DNA from: Erinaceus europaeus
Lineage: Eukaryota > Chordata > Mammalia > Eulipotyphla > Erinaceidae
DNA length: 64,000 bases
Direction of reading: 5' to 3'
NCBI RefSeq assembly: GCF_950295315.1
Contig: NC_080168.1
Location: 68,953,254-69,017,253, forward strand
Part shown: piece after piece, positions 45,090 to 55,612 of the stretch
How positions within the stretch are numbered: the first letter of the stretch is position 1
Layout: each line of letters begins with the position of its first letter
Notes under the pieces: generated by a model
Databases searched by the model: none
Told to the model about the DNA's origin: nothing
What the model saw: the letters and a program-made list of their open reading frames with translations, nothing else
Translations under genes and position numbers: made by a program

Positions 45090-46028
45090 TATAAGGCCAT
45101 CATAATCAAAACAGCCTGGTGGGGCCAGAATGTGGCACACCTGGTTAAGCGCACGCATTACAGCGCACAAGGACCGGGATTCAAGGCCCTGGTTCCCACC
45201 TGCAGGGGGAAAGTTTCACGAGTGGTGAAGCTGGGCTGCAGGTGCCTCTCTGTCTCTCTCCCTCTCTTTCTCCCCCTCTCTTCTCAATTTCTCTCTGTCT
45301 CTATCCAGTAATAAATAAATATTTTTAAAAAAACAGTCTGGTACAGGAACAAAAATAGGTACACAGATCAGTGGAACAAAACCGAAAGCCCAAAACTAAA
45401 CGCCCACACCTATAGACATATAATTTTTTATAAAGGGACCCAAATTAATAAATGGAGGACGGAGGCTCTCTTTAATAAATGGTGCTGGGTAAACTGGGTT
45501 GAAACACGCAAAAGAATGAAACTGAACCACTTTATCTCACCAGAAACAAAAGTCAACTCCAAATGGATCAAGGACCTGGATGTTAGACCAGAAACTATCA
45601 AATACTTAGAGGAAAACATTGGTGGAACACTTTGTCCACCTAAACCTCAAGGGCATCTTTGATGATACAAACCCAACTGCAAGGAAGACTAAAACAAAAA
45701 TAAATCAATGGGACTACATCAGATTGAAGAGTTTCTGCACAGCAAAAGAAACCATCACCCAAACAAAGAGATACCTCACAGAATGGGAGAAGATCTTCAC
45801 ATACTATATATCAGGCAAGAGACTAATAACCAAAACATATAAAGAGCTCATCAAACTTAGCAATAAAAAAACAAATGATCCCATCCAAAAATGGGCAGAG
45901 GAGAGATCCAAAAGGCTAACAAACACATGAAAAATTGTTCCAGGTCACTGATTGTCAGAAAAATGCAAAAAAAAAAAAAAAAAGACAACGTTGAGAATGT
46001 GAGAATGTGAGAATGTCATACATCAAAA
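45090..46028 (+). mobile_element. L1 ORF2 fragment, plus strand, split by a SINE-B
   Basis: Sense L1 ORF2 (ataaggccatcataatcaaa, ggtacacagatcagtggaac, cttgacccatttgg-equivalent region at 45560-45600). It retains a 103-codon frame at 45619-45930 ([19 protein letters not shown]...), typical of the L1 ORF2 C-terminal region, but is otherwise broken. SINE-B inserted at 45120-45333. It ends with three copies of gagaatgt at 45992-46016. Confidence 0.7.
45120..45333 (+). repeat. SINE-B, plus strand, in an L1
   Basis: Sense SINE-B (cacacctggttaagcgcacg ... atccagtaataaataaat), flanked by aaaacagcctgg / aaaacagtctgg (45107-45118, 45332-45343). Confidence 0.8.
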
Positions 46029-46029
46029 A

Positions 46030-46322
46030 GAAATCTTCATAGCTCCACAGGTAGAGAGCACAAATTACCACAGAAGAAGGAACCAGGTTTGAGACAAGGA
46101 GCACCTTAAAGCTTCATGAGCAGTAGAGTGGTGCTGTGGTATCTCTTATCTCTATTTCTCCTCTGTCTCTTTAAGGTGGAGGGAGGCTGTACACACCTAG
46201 TTAGCACAGACATCACCATGCTCGAGGACCCAGGTTCAAACCCCCGGTCCCTACCTTCTCGGGGGAAGCTTCAGGGGCAGGGATGCGGGTGCCTCTCTTG
46301 GCGTTATCTGGTCAGGAAACAC
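46030..46322 (+). repeat. SINE-E followed by SINE-B, plus strand
   Basis: A diverged SINE-E (about 46030-46178), then a SINE-B head and body (ggaggctgtacacacctagt ... gggatgcgggtgcctctct), 46178-46322. Confidence 0.55.
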
Positions 46323-46324
46323 TG

Positions 46325-46960
46325 CTAGGAACTCCCCCTCCCCCAGACACTCTTGCATATCCAGGCTCTTCCTGGGCACCAGCTATGGCAGCATTCTTGC
46401 TGTTGCTACCACCAGCAGACCCCTGGCAGTTCTTCGGTGCCTAGTGGACTTGGTCGGTCCCACTGCCGCAGCCCTGCTGGTGGCAGTTTTTTGCACACAG
46501 CCTGTTGGGTACTCTGACCACCAGCCCTGTGCAGCCACATTCTTCCCCATTCTCTGCTCTGGTGTGTGTGAGACCTCTGTCTCTCTCCTTTGCTCCATGA
46601 CTCAACACCTCTGCTATGTGGTTTATGGGTCTTTTTCTTGTGCTTCCCCCACACTTCCTCTCCTGGCCACTAATAACCATGTTTGGGGTTCGTGTCCTCT
46701 GCCACATAATTGCTTGCATCTTTTCACCCACAATGACCACTTTTTATTTACTGCCCATAACCATCACAATTTCTTTCTCTTTTTTTTAATACTACTTATA
46801 GCCTGGGGTGGGGATGGGGAGGTAGGCTGATTCAGTTTCAGCTGGTAGGCAGCTGCCCAGCCCAGGCTCCCCACAGGGAGGCCATGTCAAAAAGAATCCA
46901 CACTGGGCCAGAAGATTACATAACAGATTTCCCTGCCCCCCCAACCACTTCACTTTTATT
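46325..46960. other. unidentified GC-richer stretch with a 128-codon frame
   Basis: A + strand frame at 46444-46830 and minus frames at 46383-46740 overlap here. The text (cactgccgcagccctgctgg) has a flavour of an L1 5'UTR, but no family match is clear and the frames lack start context or domains. Probably not a gene. Confidence 0.3.
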
Positions 46961-47066
46961 TCTTAAATACAATATGTGAGGTTTATTTATTATTTATATT
47001 TGATAAAGACAGAGGTTGAAAATGAAAGATCCTTATTTATTTATTTAGGATAAAGATAGAAGAGGG

Positions 47067-47262
47067 CGGCCAGGTGGCAGCACACCTGGTTGAGCACACA
47101 TTACAATGTGCAAGGGCCTGGGTTCAAGTCCCCAGTCCCTACCTGCAGGGGGGAAAGCTTCACAAGTGGTGAAGCAGCACTTCAGGTGTCTCTCTGTTGC
47201 TTTCTATCTCCCCTTCCTCTCAATTTCTGGCTGTCTCTATCAAATAAAGATAATAATTTATA
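47067..47262 (+). repeat. SINE-B, plus strand
   Basis: Sense SINE-B (cagcacacctggttgagcac ... gtctctatcaaataaagata). Confidence 0.8.
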
Positions 47263-47380
47263 AAAAAGAAGTTAAGAGGGAAGAAAGACAGGGAGGGAGA
47301 GGAAGACTTGCAGTAATCATACCAGACTTTCTTGTCTGAGGCTCTGAGGTCCCACCATTCATTCCCCAGAACAACCATAA

Positions 47381-47578
47381 GGACCATTATGGGGTGCAGA
47401 AGGTGGAAGGTCTGGCTTCTGCAATTGCTTCTCTGGTGGACATGGGTATTGGCAGGTCAATCCATACTTCCAGCCTGTTTCTATCTTTCCCTAATGGAGT
47501 AGGGGTCTGGGGAGGTGGGGTTCCAGGACACATTGGTGAGGTCATCTGCTCAAGAAAGTCAGGATGGAATCCTAGTAG
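47381..47578 (-). mobile_element. L1-A fragment, minus strand
   Basis: An antisense internal 3'UTR piece (ttatggggtgcagaaggtgg ... ggaatcctagtagc) without a tail. Confidence 0.65.
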
Positions 47579-47646
47579 CATTGCAACTTAGGGGCACCTA
47601 CTCTTGACAAAAACTGAAGGCTTTATCCCTGGTGCTCCCAGCATTC

Positions 47647-47981
47647 AATTTTTAAATTTTTTTTTTTGCCTCCAGGGTTATTGCTGGAGCTCGGTGGCTG
47701 TACTATGAATCTACTGCTCCTGGAGGCCATTTTTCCCTTTTGTTGCCCTTGTTGTCTATCATTGTTGTTAATATTATTGTTGTCATTGTTGTTGGATAGG
47801 ACAGAGAGAAATTGAGAGAGGAGGAGAAGACAGAGAGGGGGAGAGAAAGATAAACACCTACAGATCTGCTTCACTGTTTGTGAATTGACTCCCCTGAAGG
47901 TGGGGAGCCGGGGGCTCGAACCGGGGTCCTTGTGCTTTGCGCAATGTGCGCTTAACCTGCTGCGCTACCGCCCGGCCCCCA
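47647..47981 (-). repeat. SINE-A, long form, minus strand, with target duplication
   Basis: Antisense long-form SINE-A (cctccagggttattgctgg ... gcgctaccgcccggcccc), flanked by ctcccagcattc at 47635-47646 and 47982-47993. Confidence 0.88.
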
Positions 47982-48205
47982 CTCCCAGCATTCTTATTAG
48001 AGCGTTCACAACCACCATTCTGCACAGGGTAGTTTAAAAAGAGAGAGACCCAGAGTACATCCTAGAATGTGAGCCTCTTAAGCCTCACTTCCCAGGATGT
48101 GAGACTTGGAAAAATTCTCACCTAAAGGTCAGTGTGGTGAGATGCCATTTGTAGGAGATACCTCGAGTGATCACAGTTACAGGAAAATGGTGTCTTGGGG
48201 AGTGA

Positions 48206-50382
48206 TTTATTTATTTATTTATTTATTATTTATTTATTTAAACAAGGAAACATTGACAAACCATAGGATAAGAGGGGTACAACTCCACAAAATTCCCACC
48301 ACCAGATCTCCGTATCCCATCCTCTCCCCTGATAGCTTTCCTATTCTTTATCCCTCTGGGAGTATAGACCCAAGGTCACTGTGGGATGCAGAAGGTGGAA
48401 GGTCTGGCTTCTCTAACTGCTTCCCTGCTGAACATGGGTGTTGACTGGTTGATCCATACTGCCAGCCTGTCTCACTCTTTCCCTAGTGGGGTGGGGTGGG
48501 CTCTGGGAAGTAGAACTCCAGGACACATTGGTGGGGTTTGTCTGTTGGAATCAGGGAAGTCTGGTTGGCATCCTGATAGCATTTGGAACCTGATGGCTGA
48601 AAAGAGAGTTAACATACAAAGCTAAACAAGTTGTTGACTAATCATGAACCTAAAGGCTGGAGTAGTGCAGATGAAGAGTTGAGGGGGTCTCCACTTTGTA
48701 GATAGCTAGTAGGCATATTTTAGTTATACTCCAAAGGGCTGGTGGCTATACTAGTTTTTTTTTTTTTTCCCCTGAGCCTGACATCTGATATGCAGGTGGA
48801 TCCAAGTTATTGTCTGGGGAGATGATGTCATGGCTGCATAAAGGACCAGAAAGCTGGATCAAGGAAGAGAGTAGCTCCCTAATATGGGAAAGGGGTATAA
48901 ATATTGTTGACTGTAAATCCCATCTATTTGTTTTAGTCTGGGGCCCATATGTAGTTGAGGAGCCTATGTGACCACTGCATCCTTGTAGATCTGAGCTCAT
49001 ATTCTGTGGTCATGAGTAAGAACATTTCAAGCTGCCCTGGTATTGAACCATCTTCCTCAGGTGTAGCATAGAGTAAGTTGCCCATCCTTCCTTTGGAGGA
49101 TGGCACCTTCTATACTGTTGTTGATCCAAGTTGTGGGCAAGGTCCTATGTGGGGCCCACAAAGGGGTCTATTTTGTTGTTCCTAATAGAGATCACAAGGT
49201 GAGAGGGATTTGAGGTCTAGGCCCATCATGTCTGTTCGGGAATCTCAGGACTCTCTGGCTAGGGCCCCAGCTGATGGGGTGGCCTGATAGTGACTAAAGA
49301 GTCATCATTAAAGTATGCCGATCTCTTTCCCTTATTCAGCTTTTGCAGTCCTTTCTTTGCTAAGGTTAGCTTTGAAGTGAGTGATATAACTGTAATAGGA
49401 AGTAGGTGAGAAGGGTATTTAAGTCTAATTAGATACTATTTCTTTAGGAACTGTATACTGAATCACTGCAGACTATTGTGTACTTTTGCTTTCAGGTATA
49501 TATTTTGCCCTAATTTATGGATACATGTGGACATATGCACTATCTCATGGGACCTGGTCTATATCTAGGAATATAGGATGATCCCACTCATAAACAGAAG
49601 TTGAGAAAGAAGAACAGAAAGGGAAACTAAAAGCAGGATTTGACTGAATTTGGAGTAGGGCACCAAAGTAAAAACCCTGGGGTGAGGGTGGATGTGAGGC
49701 TTCCCAGGCAGTGAGGGGGCGGGGGAGCAGTGGATGGAATGGGACACAGTCTTTTGGTGGTGGGAATGGTGTTTATGTACACTCCCATTAATTTGTAGTC
49801 ATATAAATCACTATTTAATTAATATGAGAGGGGAAAAATTGATTGTATGTCTCAAACTTTTTAAAGCACAGACTGAGTCTTTTTAATACATAGGCTGAGT
49901 TTTTGATATATTGACTCTCTCAAAAGCCTAGATCAGGGAGAACAGAAGCAACCGGTGGCACAGCTATATACAAATAATGTCAAAGAACATAAATTATGGT
50001 GATGTTATGCATACAACAAATCCTAACAAAGGGATTTTTCAAAGTTAACCCAATTACCAAATAATGTATGTGATTATAGCAATAATTATCTATTGTCTTC
50101 TTAACCCTAAAATAGCAGGAACCTCCCACTTCCTCAATAGAGCCTATATTTCCCCCAGTCCTGGAACCTCTTGGGTGGGGCTCACTTTCCTGCAAGCTTC
50201 TCTCAATTCATACCAAATGATACTGCATCTGCTGATCCCAACCTAATCAATGCAACGAGTACCACCTCAGCATGCTTCACTTCAGACTGTGTCCAGAGAC
50301 GTCAGGCGTGGATGTCAACCCTTCACCCTTATTACTTGGGTGAGACCTTTCCTTTCATAGTATTCTCTAATTCCATTCCAGG
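48206..50382 (-). mobile_element. 5'-inverted (twin-primed) L1-A insertion
   Basis: 48206-49568 is the 3' part of L1-A in antisense, beginning with an (AAATA)-type tail read as TTTATTTATT. At about 49569 the sequence flips: 49569-50382 is the next more 5' part of the same L1 3'UTR in sense orientation. The two segments meet in the L1 at nearly the same point (around accaggtggaatgg). The whole is bounded by a 10-bp duplication TGGGGAGTGA (48196-48205 and 50383-50392). This is the signature of one insertion with twin priming. Confidence 0.8.
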
Positions 50383-50544
50383 TGGGGAGTGAGTGTTTAT
50401 TGAACATAGAATTTCATCTGCAAAGAGAACATCTGAGGGTGAGGGGTGGTGAAGATTTCATAGCCGTGGGACAGCACTGAGTGCCACAGAACACCACAGT
50501 GTGGAGTGGTTGTGACAGGAAGTGATGCATAATTTGCAAAGTTT

Positions 50545-50760
50545 TCAGAAGACTGAGTGCACGTTACCATGCATGAAGATTTGGGTTCAAGTAACTAGTT
50601 CCCCACCTGCAGGGCAGAAGCCTCACAAGCAGTGGAAAGAAAGGAAAAAAAGAGAGATTGAAATATAAAAAAAAAAAAGAGTAAAGAGAGTAAGGGAGGA
50701 AGGAAGGAAGGGAGGTGAGGGGGAGAAAGAAGAAATTCTCACTTAACTAAGAAAAAAAAA
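50545..50760 (+). repeat. SINE-B-like head with purine-rich tail, plus strand
   Basis: A sense SINE head (gcacgttaccatgcatgaag, ccccacctgcagggcagaag), then a GA/A-rich stretch to 50760. Confidence 0.5.
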
Positions 50761-50762
50761 GG

Positions 50763-51037
50763 GGGAGCTGGGCGGTAGCTCAGTGGGTGTGAAGCGCAAA
50801 GACCAATGTAAGGATCCTGATAGGAGCCCTGGCTCCCCCACCTGCAGAGGACTCACTTCACAGGTAGTAAGCAGATCTGCAGGTGTCTATCTTTCTCTCC
50901 CACTCTCTGTCTTCCCCTCCTCTCTTCATTTCTCTCTGTCCTATCTAACAATGACATCAATAACAACAATAACAACAACAAAAAAAAACAAGGTCAACAA
51001 AAGGGAAAATAAATAAATATAAAAAAAATTTAAAAAA
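50763..51037 (+). repeat. SINE-A, plus strand
   Basis: Sense SINE-A (gctgggcggtagctcagtgg ... aaggtcaacaaaagggaaa). Confidence 0.8.
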
Positions 51038-51039
51038 GA

Positions 51040-51372
51040 GGGCTTGGGTGGTAGCACACCAGGTTAAGCTTTCATAATGCAAAGCACAAGGACCAGTGCA
51101 AGGAATCCAATCCGAGCCCTCAGCTCCCCACCTACAGGGCAGGCCACTTAGCAAGTCATGAAGCAGGTCTGCAGGTGTCTTTCTCTCCCCCTCTGTCTTT
51201 CCCTCCTCTCTCAATTTTTCTGTTTATTCAACAACAACAGCAGTAACAATAACAATAATAGTAACAACAACAATGGTATAAAGATGGCTACCAGGAGCAG
51301 TGGATTCATAGTGCAGGTACTGAGCTCCAGCAATAAACCTGGAGGGAGGGAAAACAAACAAACAAACAAAAA
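51040..51372 (+). repeat. SINE-A, long form, plus strand
   Basis: Sense long-form SINE-A directly abutting the previous one (gcttgggtggtagcacacca ... gctaccaggagcagtggatt). Confidence 0.8.
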
Positions 51373-51436
51373 CTCAACCCAAAATTTGGGTGAGAATATG
51401 GTTGGAATATTCACCAGAATTGCAAAGGGTCATAAA

Positions 51437-51575
51437 TAGGAAAAAAATGCTCCAGGTCATTGATTGTTAGAGAAATGCAAATAAAGATGACAATGAGATA
51501 CCATTTCACTCCTGTGAGAATGTCATACATCAGGAAAGACAGAAACAATAAATGTTGGAGAGGTTGTGGACCTAA
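51437..51575 (+). mobile_element. L1 ORF2 fragment, plus strand
   Basis: A sense L1 ORF2 piece (gcaaataaagatgacaatga, cctgtgagaatgtcatacat). Short and truncated at both ends. Confidence 0.6.
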
Positions 51576-52187
51576 CCAGTATTACAGTGAACTGCTGACA
51601 TCTTTCAGTATAATTCCATTGCTGAAATTCTCAACTGGGTTTTATGGACATGTCTCGGGTAATTTAGAAGACTGTGGAGATTCTCATACTATTGTTAAAC
51701 TCAAGACGACTGAGAGATTAATATAAGTATACAGACTGTATTGAATACCAAATTGAAGGCAATATCTTCTTAGGTTATAATGAAACAAACAAATAACAAA
51801 AACAAACAAAAACACCAAGAAAATGCAGACAACAGTTTGGGCCCTTTAGCAGTGGCAGCAATAAAGAAAAGATCATTGCTTTATGTGACTTTGGGATAAT
51901 CTGTTGTTCTGTGCTTGTGTAAGGTTTTGCAGAATGCTGAAAAGTACAGGCAGTTGCACTGGTCACAAAGGACAAAGGAAAAGTCTAAGTGAGCCAAGAG
52001 CATCGGCCAGCATGGTGGTGGAGAAGCAGGTGTGTGTATGTGTGTGTGTAGGGGAGGGAGGAGTGTTAATCACTTATCTCATGGAAACCAGTGTTTCCCA
52101 CATGTTGCCCAGATGATGGAATATAGTGATACTTACAAACAACACACTTTTCCAGGAAGTTTAAAATCTTCTATCAAAATACAGTGA

Positions 52188-52305
52188 TAGGGTTGGGGAG
52201 ATAGCAAAATGGCAATTCAAGCTCTTAGGTCGCAGGTTCAATCCCCAGCAGTACGATCAGCCAGAGCTGAGCAGTGCTCTGGGATAAATAAATAAATAAA
52301 TAAAT
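52188..52305 (+). repeat. SINE-C, plus strand
   Basis: Sense SINE-C (ttggggagatagcaaaatgg ... gctgagcagtgctctggg) with an (AATA)n tail. Confidence 0.75.
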
Positions 52306-52372
52306 ATTCAAGGATAGTCTTCCCAAAAGACTATAAAGTCTTCCTTAATGCAGGAAAGAGGAAAAAAAAATT

Positions 52373-52590
52373 GGGCTCCAGGTGGTGGCGTACCTGGTTA
52401 AGCACACACATTACAGTGCAGAAGGTTCCAGATTCAAGCCCCTAGTCCCCCACCTGCAGGGAGAAGTTTCATAAGTGGTGAAGCAGGGCTGGATGTCTCT
52501 CTGTTTCTCTCCCTCTCTCTCTCCTCCACCCCTCTCAACTTCTGTCTCTACCCAATAATAAATAAATAAAATAAAAAGATTAAAAAAAAT
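52373..52590 (+). repeat. SINE-B, plus strand
   Basis: Sense SINE-B (ccaggtggtggcgtacctgg ... ctacccaataataaataaat). Confidence 0.8.
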
Positions 52591-52661
52591 TTTTTGAAGT
52601 CATGACATATTTAAAAAAATTGAAGAAAAACTTGGACTTTCATAGTATCAGGAAAGTTATG

Positions 52662-52702
52662 GGAGCTCCAGTGGCACAATCGGTTAGTGCGCGGTACTTA
52701 TA
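52662..52702 (+). pseudogene. tRNA-Ile(TAT) 5'-half retropseudogene (tailless)
   Basis: From 52665 the sequence matches the 5' half of mammalian tRNA-Ile(TAT) (GCTCCAGTGGCACAATCGGT...) through the D arm and anticodon stem, stopping at or just past the TAT anticodon. Two transitions separate it from the human sequence I remember. It is flanked by caggaaagttatg (52649-52661) and caggaaagtcatg (52703-52715), a 13-bp duplication with one mismatch. There is no A-tail. Three extra bases (gga) precede the tRNA start. This fits the known class of tailless retropseudogenes made from tRNA fragments by L1 machinery. Confidence 0.8.
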
Positions 52703-52749
52703 CAGGAAAGTCATGTCCTCTTATCAGGCCATCTTCTCCAGAAGAACAC

Positions 52750-52970
52750 CTGAGGCTGGGTAGTGAAGCATCTGGCTAAGCACACGTTATAGTGTGCAAC
52801 GACCCAGGTTCAAACCCCGGCCCCCACATTCAGTGAGAAAGCTTTATGAGCGATGAAGTGGTATGCAGGTATTTCTCTGTCTCTGTCCCTCTCTATATTC
52901 CCCCTTCCCTCTCAATTTCACTGTCTTTATCCAATAAATAAAAATTTTAAGTCTCAAAAAAAACAAAACA
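52750..52970 (+). repeat. SINE-B, plus strand
   Basis: Sense SINE-B (gaagcatctggctaagcaca ... tttatccaataaataaaaat). Confidence 0.75.
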
Positions 52971-53007
52971 CCTTGCTGACTGCCAACATGAATGCTTATA
53001 AAAGAGT

Positions 53008-53196
53008 TGGCAGGTGTATTGCACCAAAGTAAAAGACTCTGGGGTGAGGGTTTCAGGTCCTGGAACATGATGGCAGAGGAGAACCTAGTGGGGGTTGTAC
53101 TGTTATGTGGAAAACTGGGAAATGTTACACATGTACAAACTACTGTATTTACTGTCGACTATAAACCATTAATCTCCCAATAAAGTTTTTTTTAAA
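53008..53196 (+). mobile_element. L1-B 3' tip, plus strand
   Basis: Sense L1-B 3' end (gcaccaaagtaaaagactct ... ataaaccattaatctcccaa) ending with aataaag and an A-rich tail. Confidence 0.75.
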
Positions 53197-53471
53197 AAGA
53201 GGGCTGGCAGGTGGCTTACCCAGTGTTTGATCCCTGTTTGAGACCCCACCTACCACATGGAAGCACCTGCAGGGGTGGGGAGCTGCATGAATGGAGGAGC
53301 AGTGCTCCTGAGTGGGGACTCATGAACCACTCACACAGACAACAAGAGTGGGAAACTGAACTGCCTGCCTCCCACCAGCAATCATTTCCTTACCAGGCAT
53401 ATGAATAAGAATAACAGATATCATTAATAAGGATGTCATACTATGAATAATAAGAATATCCGATATCATTA

Positions 53472-53605
53472 TGTTGGGGAGACAGCATAATGGTTCTGCA
53501 AAAGACTCCCTGAGGCTCTGAGACCCCAGGTTTAATCTCCAGCACCACCATAAACCAAAGCTCAGTAGTACTTTGATAAAAAAAAAAAAAAAGAAAGAAA
53601 AAAGA
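53472..53605 (+). repeat. SINE-C, plus strand
   Basis: Sense SINE-C (ggggagacagcataatggtt ... aaagctcagtagtactttg) with a long A/GA tail. Confidence 0.7.
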
Positions 53606-53627
53606 GAAAAAATAAATATACAGTAAG

Positions 53628-53818
53628 CATGAAAGGCAGTGAGATAGCATAATGGTGAGGTAAAAGGTGTTCATATATAAGGCTCTGAAGTCCCAAGTTC
53701 AGTTCCAAGCACCACCATAAGCCAGAGCTGAGGAGTGCTCCGGTTTCTGTCTCTGTCTTCCTCTGTATCTTTGCCCTCCTCTCTATCATTAAAAAGAAAA
53801 TAAATGAGATATTTTTAA
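53628..53818 (+). repeat. SINE-C, plus strand, at the TNFRSF19 3' end
   Basis: Sense SINE-C (gtgagatagcataatggtga ... gctgaggagtgctccgg). Its tail ends about 20 bp from the distal TNFRSF19 polyadenylation hexamer. A gatatcatt / gatatcaatt repeat may be its target duplication. Confidence 0.7.
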
Positions 53819-53839
53819 AAAAGAATACCAGATATCAAT

Positions 53840-53845
53840 TTTATT
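53840..53845 (-). terminator. TNFRSF19: distal polyadenylation signal of TNFRSF19 (AATAAA)
   Basis: A minus-strand AATAAA lies in AT-rich single-copy sequence at the far end of the inferred 3'UTR, about 25 bases before a block of + strand SINE-C insertions. Alternative hexamers on the same strand are at 54414-54419 and 54271-54276. Confidence 0.5.
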
Positions 53846-54413
53846 CACAATATTGTTTTTAAAAAAACGTATTACAAAACTCTTTGTAGAAGAACACAAA
53901 TGTACACATCTATAATTCCAGTATGCAAAACAGTCATGAAATGGAAATTGATTCAAGCTGACTACTCAAAACAAGGATGGCTAGTTCTCCTTATCTTACC
54001 TCTATTGTATTGCTTTCACACTAGCATAGACAATAGTGCTTAACCTAGGTGGCTATAGCATTAGCACCACACCTAAAGGAGAAACAAAAATCTCTATCTG
54101 AACAAATAAATTCCATGTACACAAACCTATGAAACCCAAGACTTCTTGTGTGTGCTTCCTGAAGTCTTGACTTTTTCTGGTTGAGTTGCCACTGTGTTAA
54201 GACATCTTGATCACAAGCATTCCTGATAATTTGAGTGCTGATGGGTATTCCAACACTAAGAAATGCCAACTTTATTTTTTTCTCCAAGTGCTGACAAATG
54301 GTAGTCACATTTCTGTAGCCAGTGTGGTGGTTTTAAAATGGCTTCATCTTGACAAAAGTAAGCCAGAATTTCTCCAATGCAGTATCAGGCACACTTCTTC
54401 ATCTTGAAATATC

Positions 54414-54419
54414 TTTATT
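54414..54419 (-). terminator. TNFRSF19: possible proximal polyadenylation signal of TNFRSF19 (AATAAA)
   Basis: A minus-strand AATAAA in single-copy 3'UTR sequence, with a second hexamer at 54271-54276. Use of either would shorten the 3'UTR by about 0.4-0.6 kb. Only the hexamer supports this. Confidence 0.35.
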
Positions 54420-54799
54420 GATCAAAAGAGATGTTTTGGGGTTTCTTGGCCAAAGTCTCATCCCCATCAACCTAGTTCTCCAGCAAGGGTTGTCCTTGAC
54501 ACTGATGAGGGCTCTACATATGGAAAATGTATCAGGGTTATAAGAAAGAGCACAACCATGGCCTATTGTGATCATCTCTGCTATAATCCAAATGATCAGA
54601 CTGCAAACAGTGGCACCCATATGTGAACTACAGTGAAGCCACTCAAGGAAACTCAATTTACATTTTTACAGACATACTGTGGTCAAAACCTAAGTATTTT
54701 AAATGAATTTCCTATAAACTATGCTCACATGAGTTGTTGAGTAGTGATGCTTAAGAACTATTGGTTTCAAGTACAGCAAAGGAAAACCTAAGGTGGAAC

Positions 54800-55448
54800 T
54801 TGGACTGGGTTGGTGTGTTGCAACAAAGAAAAGGACTCTGGGGAAGGAGGGAAGAGAGGGGCTAAAAGAGGGCATTGGTGTTGGGCATTATGCCAGCTCC
54901 CCTGCATGCTGTGGTCTATTTACATAATCATTGTTTTGCCTGAGACTTGCCCTGCCTGCAGGGTATTGGTTAATCCCACTGGTTAGAACCTTCGCAACAG
55001 CTGCTATGGAAGCTTTCTACCTTCCCAGAGTACCTTGTTTTCTCCACCCTCTTTCCTAGCCAATCCCATTCCTGACTTGCCACTTCCGTTTTTACCCTAT
55101 AAAGCCCACTGCTGTCCCTGGTTTCATCCTTTTTTCTCTTCCATGTCCCGACCTGGAGAAGACCTGGGGAAGGGCTGGCATGCATAGTGGAACCATTTTG
55201 CTAGCTCCATGTGGCCTAAACCCACTGTCCTCACACCCGACCCTGGGACACCCACATGAATAAGATTTGAGGTCCTGCTCCACCACTAGTTCCTGGTCTC
55301 TTTTCTCTCCGGAAATGGTAGCCTGGCACACTGGGGTGGGAAAGGTCCTAAGTTGGGGGTGAGAGTGTTTTGCAGACATCTATCATGGGGAGATGAGAGG
55401 TTGTATCTATGTACAGTTGTACTGTAAACCATTAATCCTCCAATAAGG
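54800..55448 (+). mobile_element. L1-B-like 3' end, plus strand, in the TNFRSF19 3'UTR
   Basis: Sense L1 3' end starting at about 54800 (gttgcaacaaagaaaaggact), interrupted by the LTR (54879-55328), and resuming to its end ccattaatcctccaataagg at 55430-55447. Antisense to TNFRSF19. Confidence 0.65.
54879..55328 (+). mobile_element. solo LTR nested in an L1-B inside the TNFRSF19 3'UTR
   Basis: About 450 bp starting TGTTGGGCATTA and ending AGCCTGGCA, flanked by CATTGG (54873-54878) and CACTGG (55329-55334), a 6-bp duplication with one change. Same family as 41857-42280 in the 5' part. It lies antisense to TNFRSF19 and carries its own AATAAG/TATA-like signals in the + direction. Confidence 0.65.
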
Positions 55449-55484
55449 GGTGTGTGTGTGTGTGTGTGTATGTAACCACTACAG

Positions 55485-55612
55485 TTTAGGGTCAACTTGA
55501 ATAGTGCACTGTTTTGCCATATGTGTGACATGAGTTCAAGCCTGGCCCCCAGTGCACTAGAAGAAGCTTTGGTACTGTGGTGTGTCTCTCTTTTTAAAAA
55601 AAGATTCATATT
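55485..55612 (+). repeat. SINE-E, plus strand, in the TNFRSF19 3'UTR
   Basis: Sense SINE-E (gtgcactgttttgccatatg ... gaagctttggtactgtggtg), antisense to TNFRSF19. Confidence 0.6.

Larger units (their letters stand above)
35482..53819. other. MIPEP-TNFRSF19 intergenic region
   Basis: About 18 kb between two convergent gene ends. It holds no recognisable exon. Most of it is L1, LTR and SINE sequence, itemised in other entries. Single-copy stretches longer than 300 bp are 35816-36190, 38045-38630, 42965-43430 (with a MIR remnant), 46325-46960 and 51580-52185. I see no gene, RNA gene or clear regulatory site in these. Confidence 0.7.

Noticed and set aside
44979..45311. 110-codon + strand frame
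   Set aside because: It is the complement of the zinc-knuckle LINE fragment and then runs into a SINE-B; it is a shadow.
45619..45930. 103-codon + strand frame as a gene
   Set aside because: It is a surviving piece of L1 ORF2 in a truncated, interrupted copy.
46444..46830. 128-codon + strand frame with apparent hydrophobic stretches
   Set aside because: Overlapping minus frames are equally long, and there is no recognisable domain or splice context; probably repeat-derived or chance.
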